From Maribacter sp. (GTDB lineage: Bacteria; Bacteroidota; Bacteroidia; Flavobacteriales; Flavobacteriaceae): a stretch of 10,049 bases of DNA. The translations under genes were made by a program, and so were the position numbers. Under the pieces are notes generated by a model. It saw nothing but the letters and a program-made list of their open reading frames with translations, ran no database searches and was not told the origin of the DNA. The stretch covers positions 1 to 10,049 of the forward strand of contig JAHHKH010000392.1 of assembly GCA_018679695.1 (NCBI GenBank), given 5' to 3'. Below are positions 1-7,194 of this stretch, piece after piece (position 1 is the first letter of the stretch; each line of letters starts with the position of its first letter).

Positions 1-2154
1 ATCGGTAACTTCAACAAAATCAAGATTACGTACCCAAGTAGCATATTCATTTACCCTACCTAAATCTACATAGACCAACTTGGCTGTCGCTACTGCCTGA
101 ACAGCTTCCTGCGTATTGGGAAAGTCCCTTACCACGGTTTTGAATTTGGCCAATGCTTTTTCATTTCTGTTGGAGTTATAATGTACCAAACCTTGCCTCA
201 TTATGGCCTGGGGTATTAAAGAACTGCCGCGGTACCCTTCGATCAGGCGATCGTAGGTTATCAATCCCTTATTTTCCTGCCCAGCGGTGATATACGAATT
301 TCCCAGTTCAAAAAGTGCGTCATCCTTTAAGGTCGATTTGGGGTATCTTGAAATAAACTTATCGAGCTCATCGATCTTTGAAGCACTCTTCCCGACAAAA
401 CCATAGCTCAATGCTTTTTGAAAAGCAGCATAATCCTTCTCGGGGCCCGATAATGCCAGCGCCTTGTTGTAGGTTTCTATGGCAGGCCAATATTTACTGG
501 TTACAAAATAACTATCCCCTAAACGCAAATAACTATCATTTAATTTTGCCTTGTCCTGGGTCCCTGATTTAGCAAAACCATTGAAGTAACTTATCGCATT
601 ACCGTAATCCCTTAATTTAAAATGGGTATAGGCCAAATTGTAATCCACATCTTTATATTCGGCTGTTAGTCGGGCCGATGAATTTTGTTTAAAATCGGTA
701 TAACTGGCCAAAGCCTCTTCAAAACGGTTTAACATATAGACCGATTCGGCCTTCCAATAATGTGCCCTTGCCCTAAAAATTGCGTCTTCAGCACTACCCA
801 GGGATTTTGTGAAATTATCATTGGCCCCTGCATAATCCCCTTCTATAAACAGTTCTACACCACGGTAAAATGCGACTTTTTGATAGGTAGTCTTACTAGC
901 ATAGCCACGATTCTTTTCCAATAATACCATAGCGCCTTCAAAATTCTTGGAAGTGATATAGGAGTCAACCAACAATTCTTGCATTTCCTGGGCATGGCTA
1001 TCATTGGGATATTGTTCCAGGTAGTTCGAAATTACCTGTGGCACAGGTTCATAGGCATTACCGATCTCATAACTTAAACGGGCATAATTCAAATAGGCGT
1101 CTTTTTGGATTTCCGGGGAAAAATCCATTTGGGAAGCATTGCGAAAGGCGTTTAAAGCTTCTTGTTTTTTAGCCAAATTCAGATAACATTCCGCCAAATG
1201 ATAATACGCATTTTGGGAAACGCTGTTAGTACCTCCAATAATCTTGTTGAATTGTTGTATGGCATTGGCAAAATCGCCTTGCTTATAAAAACAATACCCT
1301 AAAAGATAATAATCAGTATTATTCCATTTACCCCTTTTGCCCTTGTATTCCTCTAAGTAAGGAATTGCATTGGCATATTGCTTTAGATTGAAATAACTCT
1401 CCCCTATGATCTTATTGAGTTCAGAAACTTCCTTGCGATCTGACCTTGGGAGTTGTTTTTTGGCCAATGCAATAGCTTCCTCGAATTTACCCAGTTTGAA
1501 ATTCATATCGGCCTGGTAGTACGACAATTTTTCGTCCAACAATTCAGGATCGGTTATTTGATCAAATCGTTCATTGGCCCCTTCGTAATCGTCTTTTTGA
1601 TAAGCGATATAACCCAAATAATATTTCGCCTGTGAGCCGTATATGGATGAATTGGTAACCTTGTTCAAATATCGTTCTGCCTCTTTGGTCTTTTTGGAAC
1701 TAAAGAGTGAGTACCCATAGTTAAAGTTGAATTTATCCATCTCATTTCTTGGCATGGCATTCTGATCAACTTTAGCATACCATTTCATGGCGTAGGGATA
1801 TTTCCCCGTTTCAAAATAGTAGTCCGCTACATCGGAATAAGCGGAGTTTCTTTTTGTTGAAGTTGGGTAGCGCTCAACAAAATCCTCCATCAATCTATCG
1901 GCACCTAACTGGTTCAATCGTACTGCGGCATTTGCGGCATAATAGGCACTATTGGCCTTGGTCTCATAATCCTTAGTGGTCAACTTTACCTTTTCGAATA
2001 TGGTCTGGGCTGCTTGGTACTGCTCATTATTGTACAGTGCCAAAGCATCTTGATAGTCTTTTTTTTCGTGGGTGTATATTTTGGTTTCCTGGGCAGTCCC
2101 CATCCAAATAATTCCCATGAGAATGGGAATAAAAGCGGTGATTTTTTTAAACAT
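1..2154 (-). CDS. Large secreted TPR-repeat protein (C-terminus outside window)
   Basis: An uninterrupted reading frame runs from the ATG at 2154-2152 to the left window edge and encodes 718 residues without a stop, so the C-terminal part is missing. The N-terminus (MFKKITAFIPILMGIIW...) is a Sec signal peptide, probably cut after Ala21 (GTA/QE), so the mature protein is periplasmic or envelope-bound. The rest is a chain of degenerate tetratricopeptide repeats rich in aromatic residues, with units such as YYLGYIAYQKDDYEGA (near residue 177), YYLLGYCFYKQGDFANA and YLRLGDSYF. Several units end in a Tyr/Phe-Pro-Ser/Asn-type motif (ERYPTST, SRYPKST, RDFPNT), a style known from envelope TPR proteins such as CpoB/YbgF and BamD. 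TPRs bind proteins, so a scaffold role in the envelope is inferred; the partner is unknown. It is transcribed divergently from ftsE, across 166 bases. A near-match -7 box (GATATTTG read on the minus strand, 2208-2201) lies upstream. The TPR call is firm; the exact role is not. Confidence 0.88.
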   Translation of the reverse strand, partial: MFKKITAFIPILMGIIWMGTAQETKIYTHEKKDYQDALALYNNEQYQAAQTIFEKVKLTTKDYETKANSAYYAANAAVRLNQLGADRLMEDFVERYPTSTKRNSAYSDVADYYFETGKYPYAMKWYAKVDQNAMPRNEMDKFNFNYGYSLFSSKKTKEAERYLNKVTNSSIYGSQAKYYLGYIAYQKDDYEGANERFDQITDPELLDEKLSYYQADMNFKLGKFEEAIALAKKQLPRSDRKEVSELNKIIGESYFNLKQYANAIPYLEEYKGKRGKWNNTDYYLLGYCFYKQGDFANAIQQFNKIIGGTNSVSQNAYYHLAECYLNLAKKQEALNAFRNASQMDFSPEIQKDAYLNYARLSYEIGNAYEPVPQVISNYLEQYPNDSHAQEMQELLVDSYITSKNFEGAMVLLEKNRGYASKTTYQKVAFYRGVELFIEGDYAGANDNFTKSLGSAEDAIFRARAHYWKAESVYMLNRFEEALASYTDFKQNSSARLTAEYKDVDYNLAYTHFKLRDYGNAISYFNGFAKSGTQDKAKLNDSYLRLGDSYFVTSKYWPAIETYNKALALSGPEKDYAAFQKALSYGFVGKSASKIDELDKFISRYPKSTLKDDALFELGNSYITAGQENKGLITYDRLIEGYRGSSLIPQAIMRQGLVHYNSNRNEKALAKFKTVVRDFPNTQEAVQAVATAKLVYVDLGRVNEYATWVRNLDFVEVTD

Positions 2155-2320
2155 AGTGTTCTAACTATTTAAAATTCCGATGTATTACAAAGAATAACGG
2201 CAAATATCGTTTCTAAGTATATCCTCAACTTAAAATGTAGTTCCAACAAAGAAAATTATTTTACTTGCGCTGTCTTTGAAATCAGATAGAACTTATTACT
2301 TTTATATCAACAAATCATTT

Positions 2321-3004
2321 ATGTCAGAGTCTATTCTAAAATTGAAGGATGTTGCTGTTTTCCAAAAGGAAAACTTGGTATTGAAAGATGTTAGCCTCGA
2401 CATAAAAAAAGGGGAATTTGTATACTTGATCGGTAAGACGGGCAGTGGTAAGAGTAGTTTTATGAAAACCCTCTATGGGGATTTGCCATTGCAACATGGC
2501 GAAGGTGAAATTGTTGGGTTCGACCTTAAGAAACTTAAGGAAAATGACATTCCGTTCTTACGTCGCAAGTTGGGAATTGTTTTCCAGGACTTTAAGTTAC
2601 TCCCGGATCGAAACATCAATAAAAATCTTCAATTTGTTCTTAAAGCCACTGGTTGGAAAGACCAAAGCAAGATGGATGCCCAGATTACAGATGTTCTTGA
2701 TAAAGTGGGTATGAAAACCAAAGGATTTAAGTTTCCACACGAACTTTCCGGAGGGGAACAGCAAAGAATAGCCATAGCAAGGGCCCTACTCAACGATCCA
2801 GAACTCATTTTGGCTGATGAACCTACAGGTAACCTTGATCCACAAACCAGTGTTGAAGTAATGAAAGTACTTCAGGTAATCAACGAATCGGGTAGAACCA
2901 TTCTTATGGCAACCCATGATTACGCATTGATTTTAAAGTATCCTTCCAAAACCCTGAAATGTGATGGCAGTAAAGTTTTCGAAGTGGTACAAAAGGCTGT
3001 GTAA
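2321..3004 (+). CDS. ftsE: FtsE-like ABC transporter ATP-binding protein
   Basis: A 227-residue ABC ATPase, the usual FtsE length. Visible motifs are Walker A GKTGSGKSS (38-46), the Q-loop in VFQDFKLLPDR (87-97), the signature LSGGEQQR (142-149), Walker B LILADEP (162-168) with Glu167 catalytic, the D-loop NLD (171-173) and H-loop His199 in ATHD. VFQDFKLLPDR is characteristic of FtsE rather than LolD or MacB. FtsE pairs with membrane protein FtsX at the inner face of the cytoplasmic membrane and drives conformational control of peptidoglycan hydrolases during division. No ftsX is adjacent here. The frame stays open up to a TTG at 2276, but the extra 15 residues do not resemble the family, so the ATG at 2321 (protein MSESILKLKDV...) is chosen. 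A near-match -7 box TGTCTTTG (2271-2278) lies 42 bases upstream. Assignment to FtsE is good; an orphan ATPase with another partner remains possible. Confidence 0.88.
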   Translation: MSESILKLKDVAVFQKENLVLKDVSLDIKKGEFVYLIGKTGSGKSSFMKTLYGDLPLQHGEGEIVGFDLKKLKENDIPFLRRKLGIVFQDFKLLPDRNINKNLQFVLKATGWKDQSKMDAQITDVLDKVGMKTKGFKFPHELSGGEQQRIAIARALLNDPELILADEPTGNLDPQTSVEVMKVLQVINESGRTILMATHDYALILKYPSKTLKCDGSKVFEVVQKAV

Positions 3005-3096
3005 AATATCAACGCCCGTTGTTATTCAGCATATTTGTGCATTTACCCAAGGAAGCCTTGAAAAAATAATAAGCTTTAAATAGCCGTTATATAGGT

Positions 3097-3519
3097 ATGA
3101 TTCATAAAAAACAAGATTCTAAATCCGATAAAAAGGTAAAGCCGTTTATTGGGCTACTATTATTTTGCATCTCGATTGTATTGATGATCTTAACGGGACC
3201 ATTAGGGCTCATATACGGATTTTTTCATTCCCTTTCTACCAAAGGGTTTACAGGAATAGGAGAATTTTTATTGAAAATTGCAATATCCGTAGATCAATTG
3301 GGCAATGTGATCATGCAACATTTGTTGAACCTTCTATGGGTCAAAAAAGGAGGCTATAAGTTTGGCAATCGCGATGAAACCATCTCCAGTGCCCTCGGAA
3401 AGAACAAACAAAACAATACTTTAACTGGCTTTGGAAAAGCCATAGACAAAATCCTGGATATTATCGATGCCGATCATTCCTTAAATTCCATTGATTATTA
3501 CGTGGAACCCAACGATTAA
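3097..3519 (+). CDS. Small membrane-anchored protein of unknown function
   Basis: Encodes 140 residues; I cannot name a function. The N-terminus is basic (MIHKKQDSKSDKKVKP) and is followed by a hydrophobic segment at about 17-43, interrupted by a Gly-Pro pair, which should form one membrane helix or a helical hairpin. A second moderately hydrophobic stretch (about 56-82, containing VDQLGN) follows. The soluble C-terminus carries a compact polar block: GNRDETISSALGKN at 90-103, then DADHSLNSID at 124-133. From memory, short proteins with a similar block (DQL.N, then G-(D/N)-x-DETISS-x-x-GK, ending D-x-D/G-H-x-x-x-SI) occur in bacteriophages and prophages of Proteobacteria; this is recollection, not a search. 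The gene lies 92 bases after ftsE and 74 before the ROK kinase, same strand, so co-transcription is possible. A near-match -7 box CATATTTG (3030-3037) could give it its own promoter. Confidence 0.8.
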   Translation: MIHKKQDSKSDKKVKPFIGLLLFCISIVLMILTGPLGLIYGFFHSLSTKGFTGIGEFLLKIAISVDQLGNVIMQHLLNLLWVKKGGYKFGNRDETISSALGKNKQNNTLTGFGKAIDKILDIIDADHSLNSIDYYVEPND

Positions 3520-3593
3520 TCACCAATTAATACTACATCGCTTCTTTTCCTAAATCTTTTCGTTATTTTGCGCTTGAAATCTAAAAAACAACA

Positions 3594-4343
3594 ATGGTAG
3601 TTCTTGGTATTGATATAGGAGGCTCTGGAATAAAAGGAGCATTGGTAAACTCACTTACTGGGGAATTGTTGACAGAGCGTCACCGTATTCCCACGCCTCC
3701 GTCCAGAAAACCCAAGGAAATGGCAAAAGTAGTCGTTGAACTTGTAAAACATTTTGACCATAAGGGTCCTGTTGGTGTTGGTTTTCCTACGGTGATAAAA
3801 CACGGGATTTGTAAATCCCCAGGGAACCTTCACAAAAAGTGGATGAATGTCAATGTCAGTGAATTGTTCAGCGAATACACGGGTTTGCCGGTAACCGTAA
3901 TTAACGACGCCGATGCAGCAGGGTACGCTGTGATGAACTATGGAATTGGAAAAGGCAAAAATGGCTTTGTACTTATGATTACCATAGGAACAGGATTAGG
4001 AAGCGGTGCCTTTTTAGATGGGGAACTGATTCCAAACATGGAACTTGGACAAATCCCATACAAAAAATATAAAAAAATTGAATTATGGGCCGCTGCCTCT
4101 GCCAAGGAGCGGGAAGGTTTGTCTTATGAACAATGGGGGAAGCGTTTTAACACCTTTCTGAAATTGGTTGATCTGATCATTTCTCCCGACCTCATAATTC
4201 TTGGGGGTGGTACTTCAAAAAAATTCGACGAATTTAAAAAATATATCACGATAGATACTCCGGTTATTGCCGCAGGATTACAGAATTATGCAGGTATTGT
4301 TGGGGCTGCCGCAGCTGCATTGCATCAAGCGCCAAAGGACTGA
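3594..4343 (+). CDS. ppgK: Polyphosphate glucokinase-like ROK family kinase
   Basis: A 249-residue ROK-family sugar kinase that closely resembles polyphosphate glucokinases. These phosphorylate glucose to glucose-6-phosphate in the cytoplasm, using inorganic polyphosphate and in some members ATP. Supporting segments: phosphate-1 loop GIDIGGSGIKGA (5-16), GPVGVGFPTVIKHG (58-71), NDADAAG (104-110) with Asp105 the expected catalytic base, TIGTGLGSGAFLDGELIPN (130-148), LSYEQWGKRFN (176-186) and SPDLIILGGGTSKK (197-210). As in PpgK proteins, the ROK zinc motif CxCGxxGC is absent. One oddity: the usual ELGH sugar-site motif reads ELGQ (150-153). The ATG at 3594 lies a few residues before the phosphate loop, as expected. 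A near-match -7 box TTATTTTG (3563-3570) is present. The gene converges on typA with a shared terminator between them. Phosphoryl donor and sugar specificity cannot be read from the sequence; a glucose kinase using ATP is the main alternative. Confidence 0.85.
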   Translation: MVVLGIDIGGSGIKGALVNSLTGELLTERHRIPTPPSRKPKEMAKVVVELVKHFDHKGPVGVGFPTVIKHGICKSPGNLHKKWMNVNVSELFSEYTGLPVTVINDADAAGYAVMNYGIGKGKNGFVLMITIGTGLGSGAFLDGELIPNMELGQIPYKKYKKIELWAAASAKEREGLSYEQWGKRFNTFLKLVDLIISPDLIILGGGTSKKFDEFKKYITIDTPVIAAGLQNYAGIVGAAAAALHQAPKD

Positions 4344-4360
4344 TAAAAAAGAATCCAAAT

Positions 4361-4393
4361 AAAAAGGCCTTAACATATGTTAGGGCCTTTTTT
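4361..4393. terminator. Bidirectional intrinsic terminator between ppgK and typA
   Basis: Two arms, 4361-4375 and 4378-4392, are complementary along 15 bases with a single G-T wobble. The centre is GGCCTTAACA/TGTTAGGGCC. The arms are flanked by five A on the left and a run of six T (4388-4393) on the right, so either strand yields a hairpin followed by U residues. It sits in the 64-base gap between the stop codons of the convergent genes and should end transcription from both sides. Confidence 0.88.
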
Positions 4394-4407
4394 AATGTGA
4401 AATTGTC

Positions 4408-6207
4408 TTATGCAATTTTGTTTCGCTTGCGATCCACTTCGGTCAAATGAATTTTACGAAGACGTAAAAACTTAGGGGTCACTTCAACATATTCATCCTT
4501 TTGAATGTATTCCAAGGCTTCCTCCAAAGAGAATTTTATGGCAGGTACGATCTTGGCCTTATCATCGGCCCCGGAAGAACGTACATTCGATAATTTTTTC
4601 GTCTTGGTGATATTAATGGTCATATCATCACCACGTGAATTCTCACCAATGACCTGCCCTTCATAAATATCCTCCCCTGGATCCACAAAAAACTTACCTC
4701 GATCTTGTAATTTATCAATTGAATAAGGAATAGCCTTCCCCTTTTCCATTGAAACCAAAGATCCGTTTTGACGTTGCGGAACATCACCTTTCATGGGCTG
4801 ATACTCAAAAAATCGATGCGCCATTATGGCCTCTCCGGCTGTTGCAGTCAACAATTGGTTACGCAACCCGATAATACCCCTTGATGGAATCATGAATTCG
4901 CAGATCATGCGGTTTCCTTTGGCCTCCATACTGGTCATTTCACCCTTACGTATAGAAACCATTTCGACGGCTTTACCTGATACTTCCTCAGGCAAATCAA
5001 TGGTCAAATGTTCAACAGGTTCGCATTTGACCCCATCAAATTCCCGAATGATCACTTGAGGCTGGCCAATCTGTAATTCATAACCTTCCCTTCTCATGGT
5101 CTCGATCAATACAGATAGGTGCAGTACTCCTCGTCCATATACCATAAATTTATCAGCACTATCGGTTTCTTCGACACGTAAGGCCAAATTCTTTTCCAAT
5201 TCCTTTTCCAAACGTTCCTTGATATGTCTTGAAGTGACATATTTACCATCTTGACCAAAAAATGGACTATCATTAATGGTGAACAGCATACTCATTGTGG
5301 GTTCGTCGATTGCAATCGTTTTCAAGCCTTCCGGATTTTCCAAATCGGCAATGGTGTCCCCAATTTCAAATCCTTCCAAACCAACGATAGCACAGATATC
5401 CCCAGTGGTCACTTCCTTGACCTTGATTCTACCAAGACCTTCGAAAGTGAAAAGTTCCTTTATCTTCGATTTTACGATACTGCCATCGCGCTTTACCAAT
5501 GATATGTGTTGACCTTCCCTTAAACTACCACGTTGCAACCTGCCGATAGCAATTCTTCCTGTAAAAGAAGAGAAGTCCAAAGAGGTTATCAGCATTTGGG
5601 TAGTCCCTTCTTGGGCACTAAAAGTTGGAATATGCTCAATAACCATATCCAATAAAGGTTCAATGGAATCGGTTTCGTTCTTCCAATCATCACTCATCCA
5701 ATTGTGTTTGGCCGAGCCATAAACCGTAGGAAAGTCTAACTGCCATTCCTCGGCGCCCAATTCATACATCAAATCGAACACTTTCTCATGCACCTCCTCT
5801 GGAGTACAATTCTCCTTATCTACCTTATTGATCACCACACAAGGCTTTAGCCCAAGATCAATCGCTTTCTGTAATACGAATCTTGTCTGGGGCATTGGGC
5901 CCTCAAAGGCATCGACCAATAAAAGAACACCATCTGCCATATTCAGCACGCGCTCAACCTCACCACCAAAATCGGCGTGACCAGGTGTATCAATGATATT
6001 TATTTTTGATCCTTTATAGGTAACCGATACATTTTTAGAAACGATTGTGATGCCACGTTCGCGTTCCAAATCATTGTTGTCCAAAATCAATTCCCCAGTT
6101 TTCTCATTCTCACGGAACAATTCACAATGGTGCATGATCTTATCTACCAAAGTAGTTTTACCGTGATCTACGTGAGCGATAATCGCAATATTCTTTGTTG
6201 TTGACAT
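4408..6207 (-). CDS. typA: Translational GTPase TypA/BipA
   Basis: A full-length 599-residue TypA/BipA (family usual length about 600), a ribosome-binding GTPase of the EF-G/LepA superfamily. In other bacteria it supports 50S subunit assembly and growth under stress or cold. The G domain shows all motifs: G1 AHVDHGKTT (11-19), G2 RGITI (51-55), G3 DTPGHADFGGEV (73-84), G4 NKVD (127-130) and G5 GSAKHNW (164-170). His77 of DTPGH is the catalytic His expected in translational GTPases. The C-terminal half has the BipA-specific segment PSRGIIGLRNQLLTATAGEA, which separates it from EF-G and LepA. The start ATG (6207-6205) directly precedes the G1 strand. It is divergent from kdsA and has a well-formed Bacteroidetes promoter upstream. 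The stop codon is followed by the shared terminator. No missing residues or frame problems are seen. Confidence 0.97.
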   Translation of the reverse strand: MSTTKNIAIIAHVDHGKTTLVDKIMHHCELFRENEKTGELILDNNDLERERGITIVSKNVSVTYKGSKINIIDTPGHADFGGEVERVLNMADGVLLLVDAFEGPMPQTRFVLQKAIDLGLKPCVVINKVDKENCTPEEVHEKVFDLMYELGAEEWQLDFPTVYGSAKHNWMSDDWKNETDSIEPLLDMVIEHIPTFSAQEGTTQMLITSLDFSSFTGRIAIGRLQRGSLREGQHISLVKRDGSIVKSKIKELFTFEGLGRIKVKEVTTGDICAIVGLEGFEIGDTIADLENPEGLKTIAIDEPTMSMLFTINDSPFFGQDGKYVTSRHIKERLEKELEKNLALRVEETDSADKFMVYGRGVLHLSVLIETMRREGYELQIGQPQVIIREFDGVKCEPVEHLTIDLPEEVSGKAVEMVSIRKGEMTSMEAKGNRMICEFMIPSRGIIGLRNQLLTATAGEAIMAHRFFEYQPMKGDVPQRQNGSLVSMEKGKAIPYSIDKLQDRGKFFVDPGEDIYEGQVIGENSRGDDMTINITKTKKLSNVRSSGADDKAKIVPAIKFSLEEALEYIQKDEYVEVTPKFLRLRKIHLTEVDRKRNKIA

Positions 6208-6242
6208 AACTTATCTTTAAATAGCCCTGCTTTTTCAGCGCG

Positions 6243-6277
6243 CAAAGATACTGCTATTTTTCAGAGTTAATCACAAA
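6243..6277 (-). promoter_or_regulatory. Bacteroidetes-type promoter of typA
   Basis: On the minus strand, TATCTTTG (6250-6243) matches the Bacteroidetes sigma-ABfr -7 consensus TAnnTTTG exactly. A TTTG (6277-6274) stands 23 bases upstream as the -33 element, at the long end of the accepted spacing. Transcription would begin around 6235-6240 and give a leader of about 30 bases before the typA ATG. Confidence 0.65.
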
Positions 6278-6345
6278 AGAACCTTAATTCTTATTCAATT
6301 GATTTTGAGAGAGTTCTGCAAGAATCGTTAAGATTGAAAAACTAC

Positions 6346-6353
6346 TATCTTTA
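6346..6353 (+). promoter_or_regulatory. Probable -7 box of kdsA
   Basis: TATCTTTA matches TAnnTTTG in all but the last base and lies 19 bases before the kdsA ATG at 6373. No good TTTG is seen at the -33 distance, so this is tentative. Together with the typA promoter it makes the 165-base gap 6208-6372 a divergent promoter region. Confidence 0.35.
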
Positions 6354-6372
6354 CGGTATTAAATACGAATTC

Positions 6373-7194
6373 ATGAAACTGGATTTAATTCCACAAATTA
6401 AGCATTCCAACAGCAACAATTTCTTTTTACTGGCAGGACCCTGTGCCATAGAAGGTGAGGAAATGGCGATGCGTATCGCTGAAAAAATCATCACTATTAC
6501 AGACAATCTTGAAATCCCCCTTATCTTCAAAGGCAGCTTTAAAAAAGCAAATCGAAGTCGTGTAGATTCATTTACCGGTATTGGGGATAAAAAGGCCTTA
6601 AAGATTTTAAGTAAAGTATCGGAAACCTTTAAAGTGCCAACGGTTACCGATATTCACGAGATATCGGATGCCCAAATGGCTGCCGAGTTTGTTGATGTGC
6701 TGCAGATCCCTGCCTTTTTGGTTCGACAGACCGATTTGGTTGTGGCCGCTGCTAAGACGGGTAAAGTCATAAACCTTAAAAAAGGCCAGTTCATGAGCCC
6801 GGAAAGCATGCAGCATGCTGTTAGAAAAGTTACCGATTCGGGTAATGGGCAGGTCATGATTACCGACCGGGGAACCATGTTCGGCTATCAGGATATGATT
6901 GTTGATTTTAGGGGAATACCAACGATGAAAACCTATGCACCCGTTGTATTGGATGTCACCCACTCATTACAACAACCCAACCAATCTTCAGGGGTCACCG
7001 GTGGCAGACCTGATATGATCGAGACCATCGCCCGGGCCGGAATTGCAACAGGAGTCGATGGATTATTCATGGAAACCCACTTTGATCCAGCTATTGCGAA
7101 AAGTGATGGCGCCAATATGTTGCATTTAGACCATTTGGAAAAATTATTGACCAATTTGGTAGCACTACGAAAAACTGTGAATAAATTGCATTGA
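6373..7194 (+). CDS. kdsA: 3-deoxy-8-phosphooctulonate synthase (Kdo-8-P synthase)
   Basis: A 273-residue KdsA, near the family's usual length of about 280. It condenses phosphoenolpyruvate with arabinose-5-phosphate to Kdo-8-phosphate in the cytoplasm, the first committed step to the Kdo of lipopolysaccharide. Evidence: LLAGPCAIE (19-27), FKGSFKKANRSRVDSF (52-67, the KANRS motif separating it from DAHP synthases), TDIHE (92-96), LQIPAFLVRQTDL (110-122), TDRGTMFGYQDMIVDFRGIP (164-183) and DVTHSLQQP (194-202). Cys24, His197, Glu234 and Asp245 occupy the metal-ligand positions of class II enzymes such as that of Aquifex aeolicus (Cys11, His185, Glu222, Asp233) with almost identical spacing, so this should be the metal-dependent type. 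The frame is open back to a TTG at 6334, but the 13 extra residues overlap the probable promoter, so the ATG at 6373 is chosen. Its stop overlaps the TTG that opens the sulfatase frame downstream. Confidence 0.95.
   Translation: MKLDLIPQIKHSNSNNFFLLAGPCAIEGEEMAMRIAEKIITITDNLEIPLIFKGSFKKANRSRVDSFTGIGDKKALKILSKVSETFKVPTVTDIHEISDAQMAAEFVDVLQIPAFLVRQTDLVVAAAKTGKVINLKKGQFMSPESMQHAVRKVTDSGNGQVMITDRGTMFGYQDMIVDFRGIPTMKTYAPVVLDVTHSLQQPNQSSGVTGGRPDMIETIARAGIATGVDGLFMETHFDPAIAKSDGANMLHLDHLEKLLTNLVALRKTVNKLH

Noticed and set aside
378..1635. Short plus-strand open frames opposite the TPR gene
   Set aside because: They are antisense shadows of a long continuous minus-strand coding frame and have no recognisable domains.
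1..2100. Possible DNA repeats suggested by recurring sequence words such as those encoding YY.LG
   Set aside because: These reflect degenerate protein-level TPR units; no exact or regularly spaced DNA repeat or CRISPR-like array is seen.
2276..2320. TTG-initiated 15-residue extension of FtsE
   Set aside because: The extension (KSDRTYYFYIN...) is unlike FtsE N-termini and overlaps a near-match -7 box. The ATG at 2321 gives the normal family length.
3010..3026. CAAC-GCCC-GTTG mini-hairpin after the ftsE stop
   Set aside because: The 4 bp stem is too weak and no proper T run follows. Read-through into the next gene is as likely.
3048..3066. CAAGG-AAG-CCTTG hairpin followed by six A, after ftsE
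   Set aside because: The stem is only 5 bp and the plus strand continues with A, not T, so it is not an intrinsic terminator for ftsE.
6334..6372. TTG-initiated 13-residue extension of KdsA
   Set aside because: It would place the start upstream of the probable -7 box at 6346-6353. The ATG at 6373 fits KdsA proteins.
6373..7194. DAHP synthase as alternative identity for KdsA
   Set aside because: The KANRS motif and the DVTHSLQQP segment are those of Kdo-8-P synthase, not of aromatic-pathway DAHP synthases.
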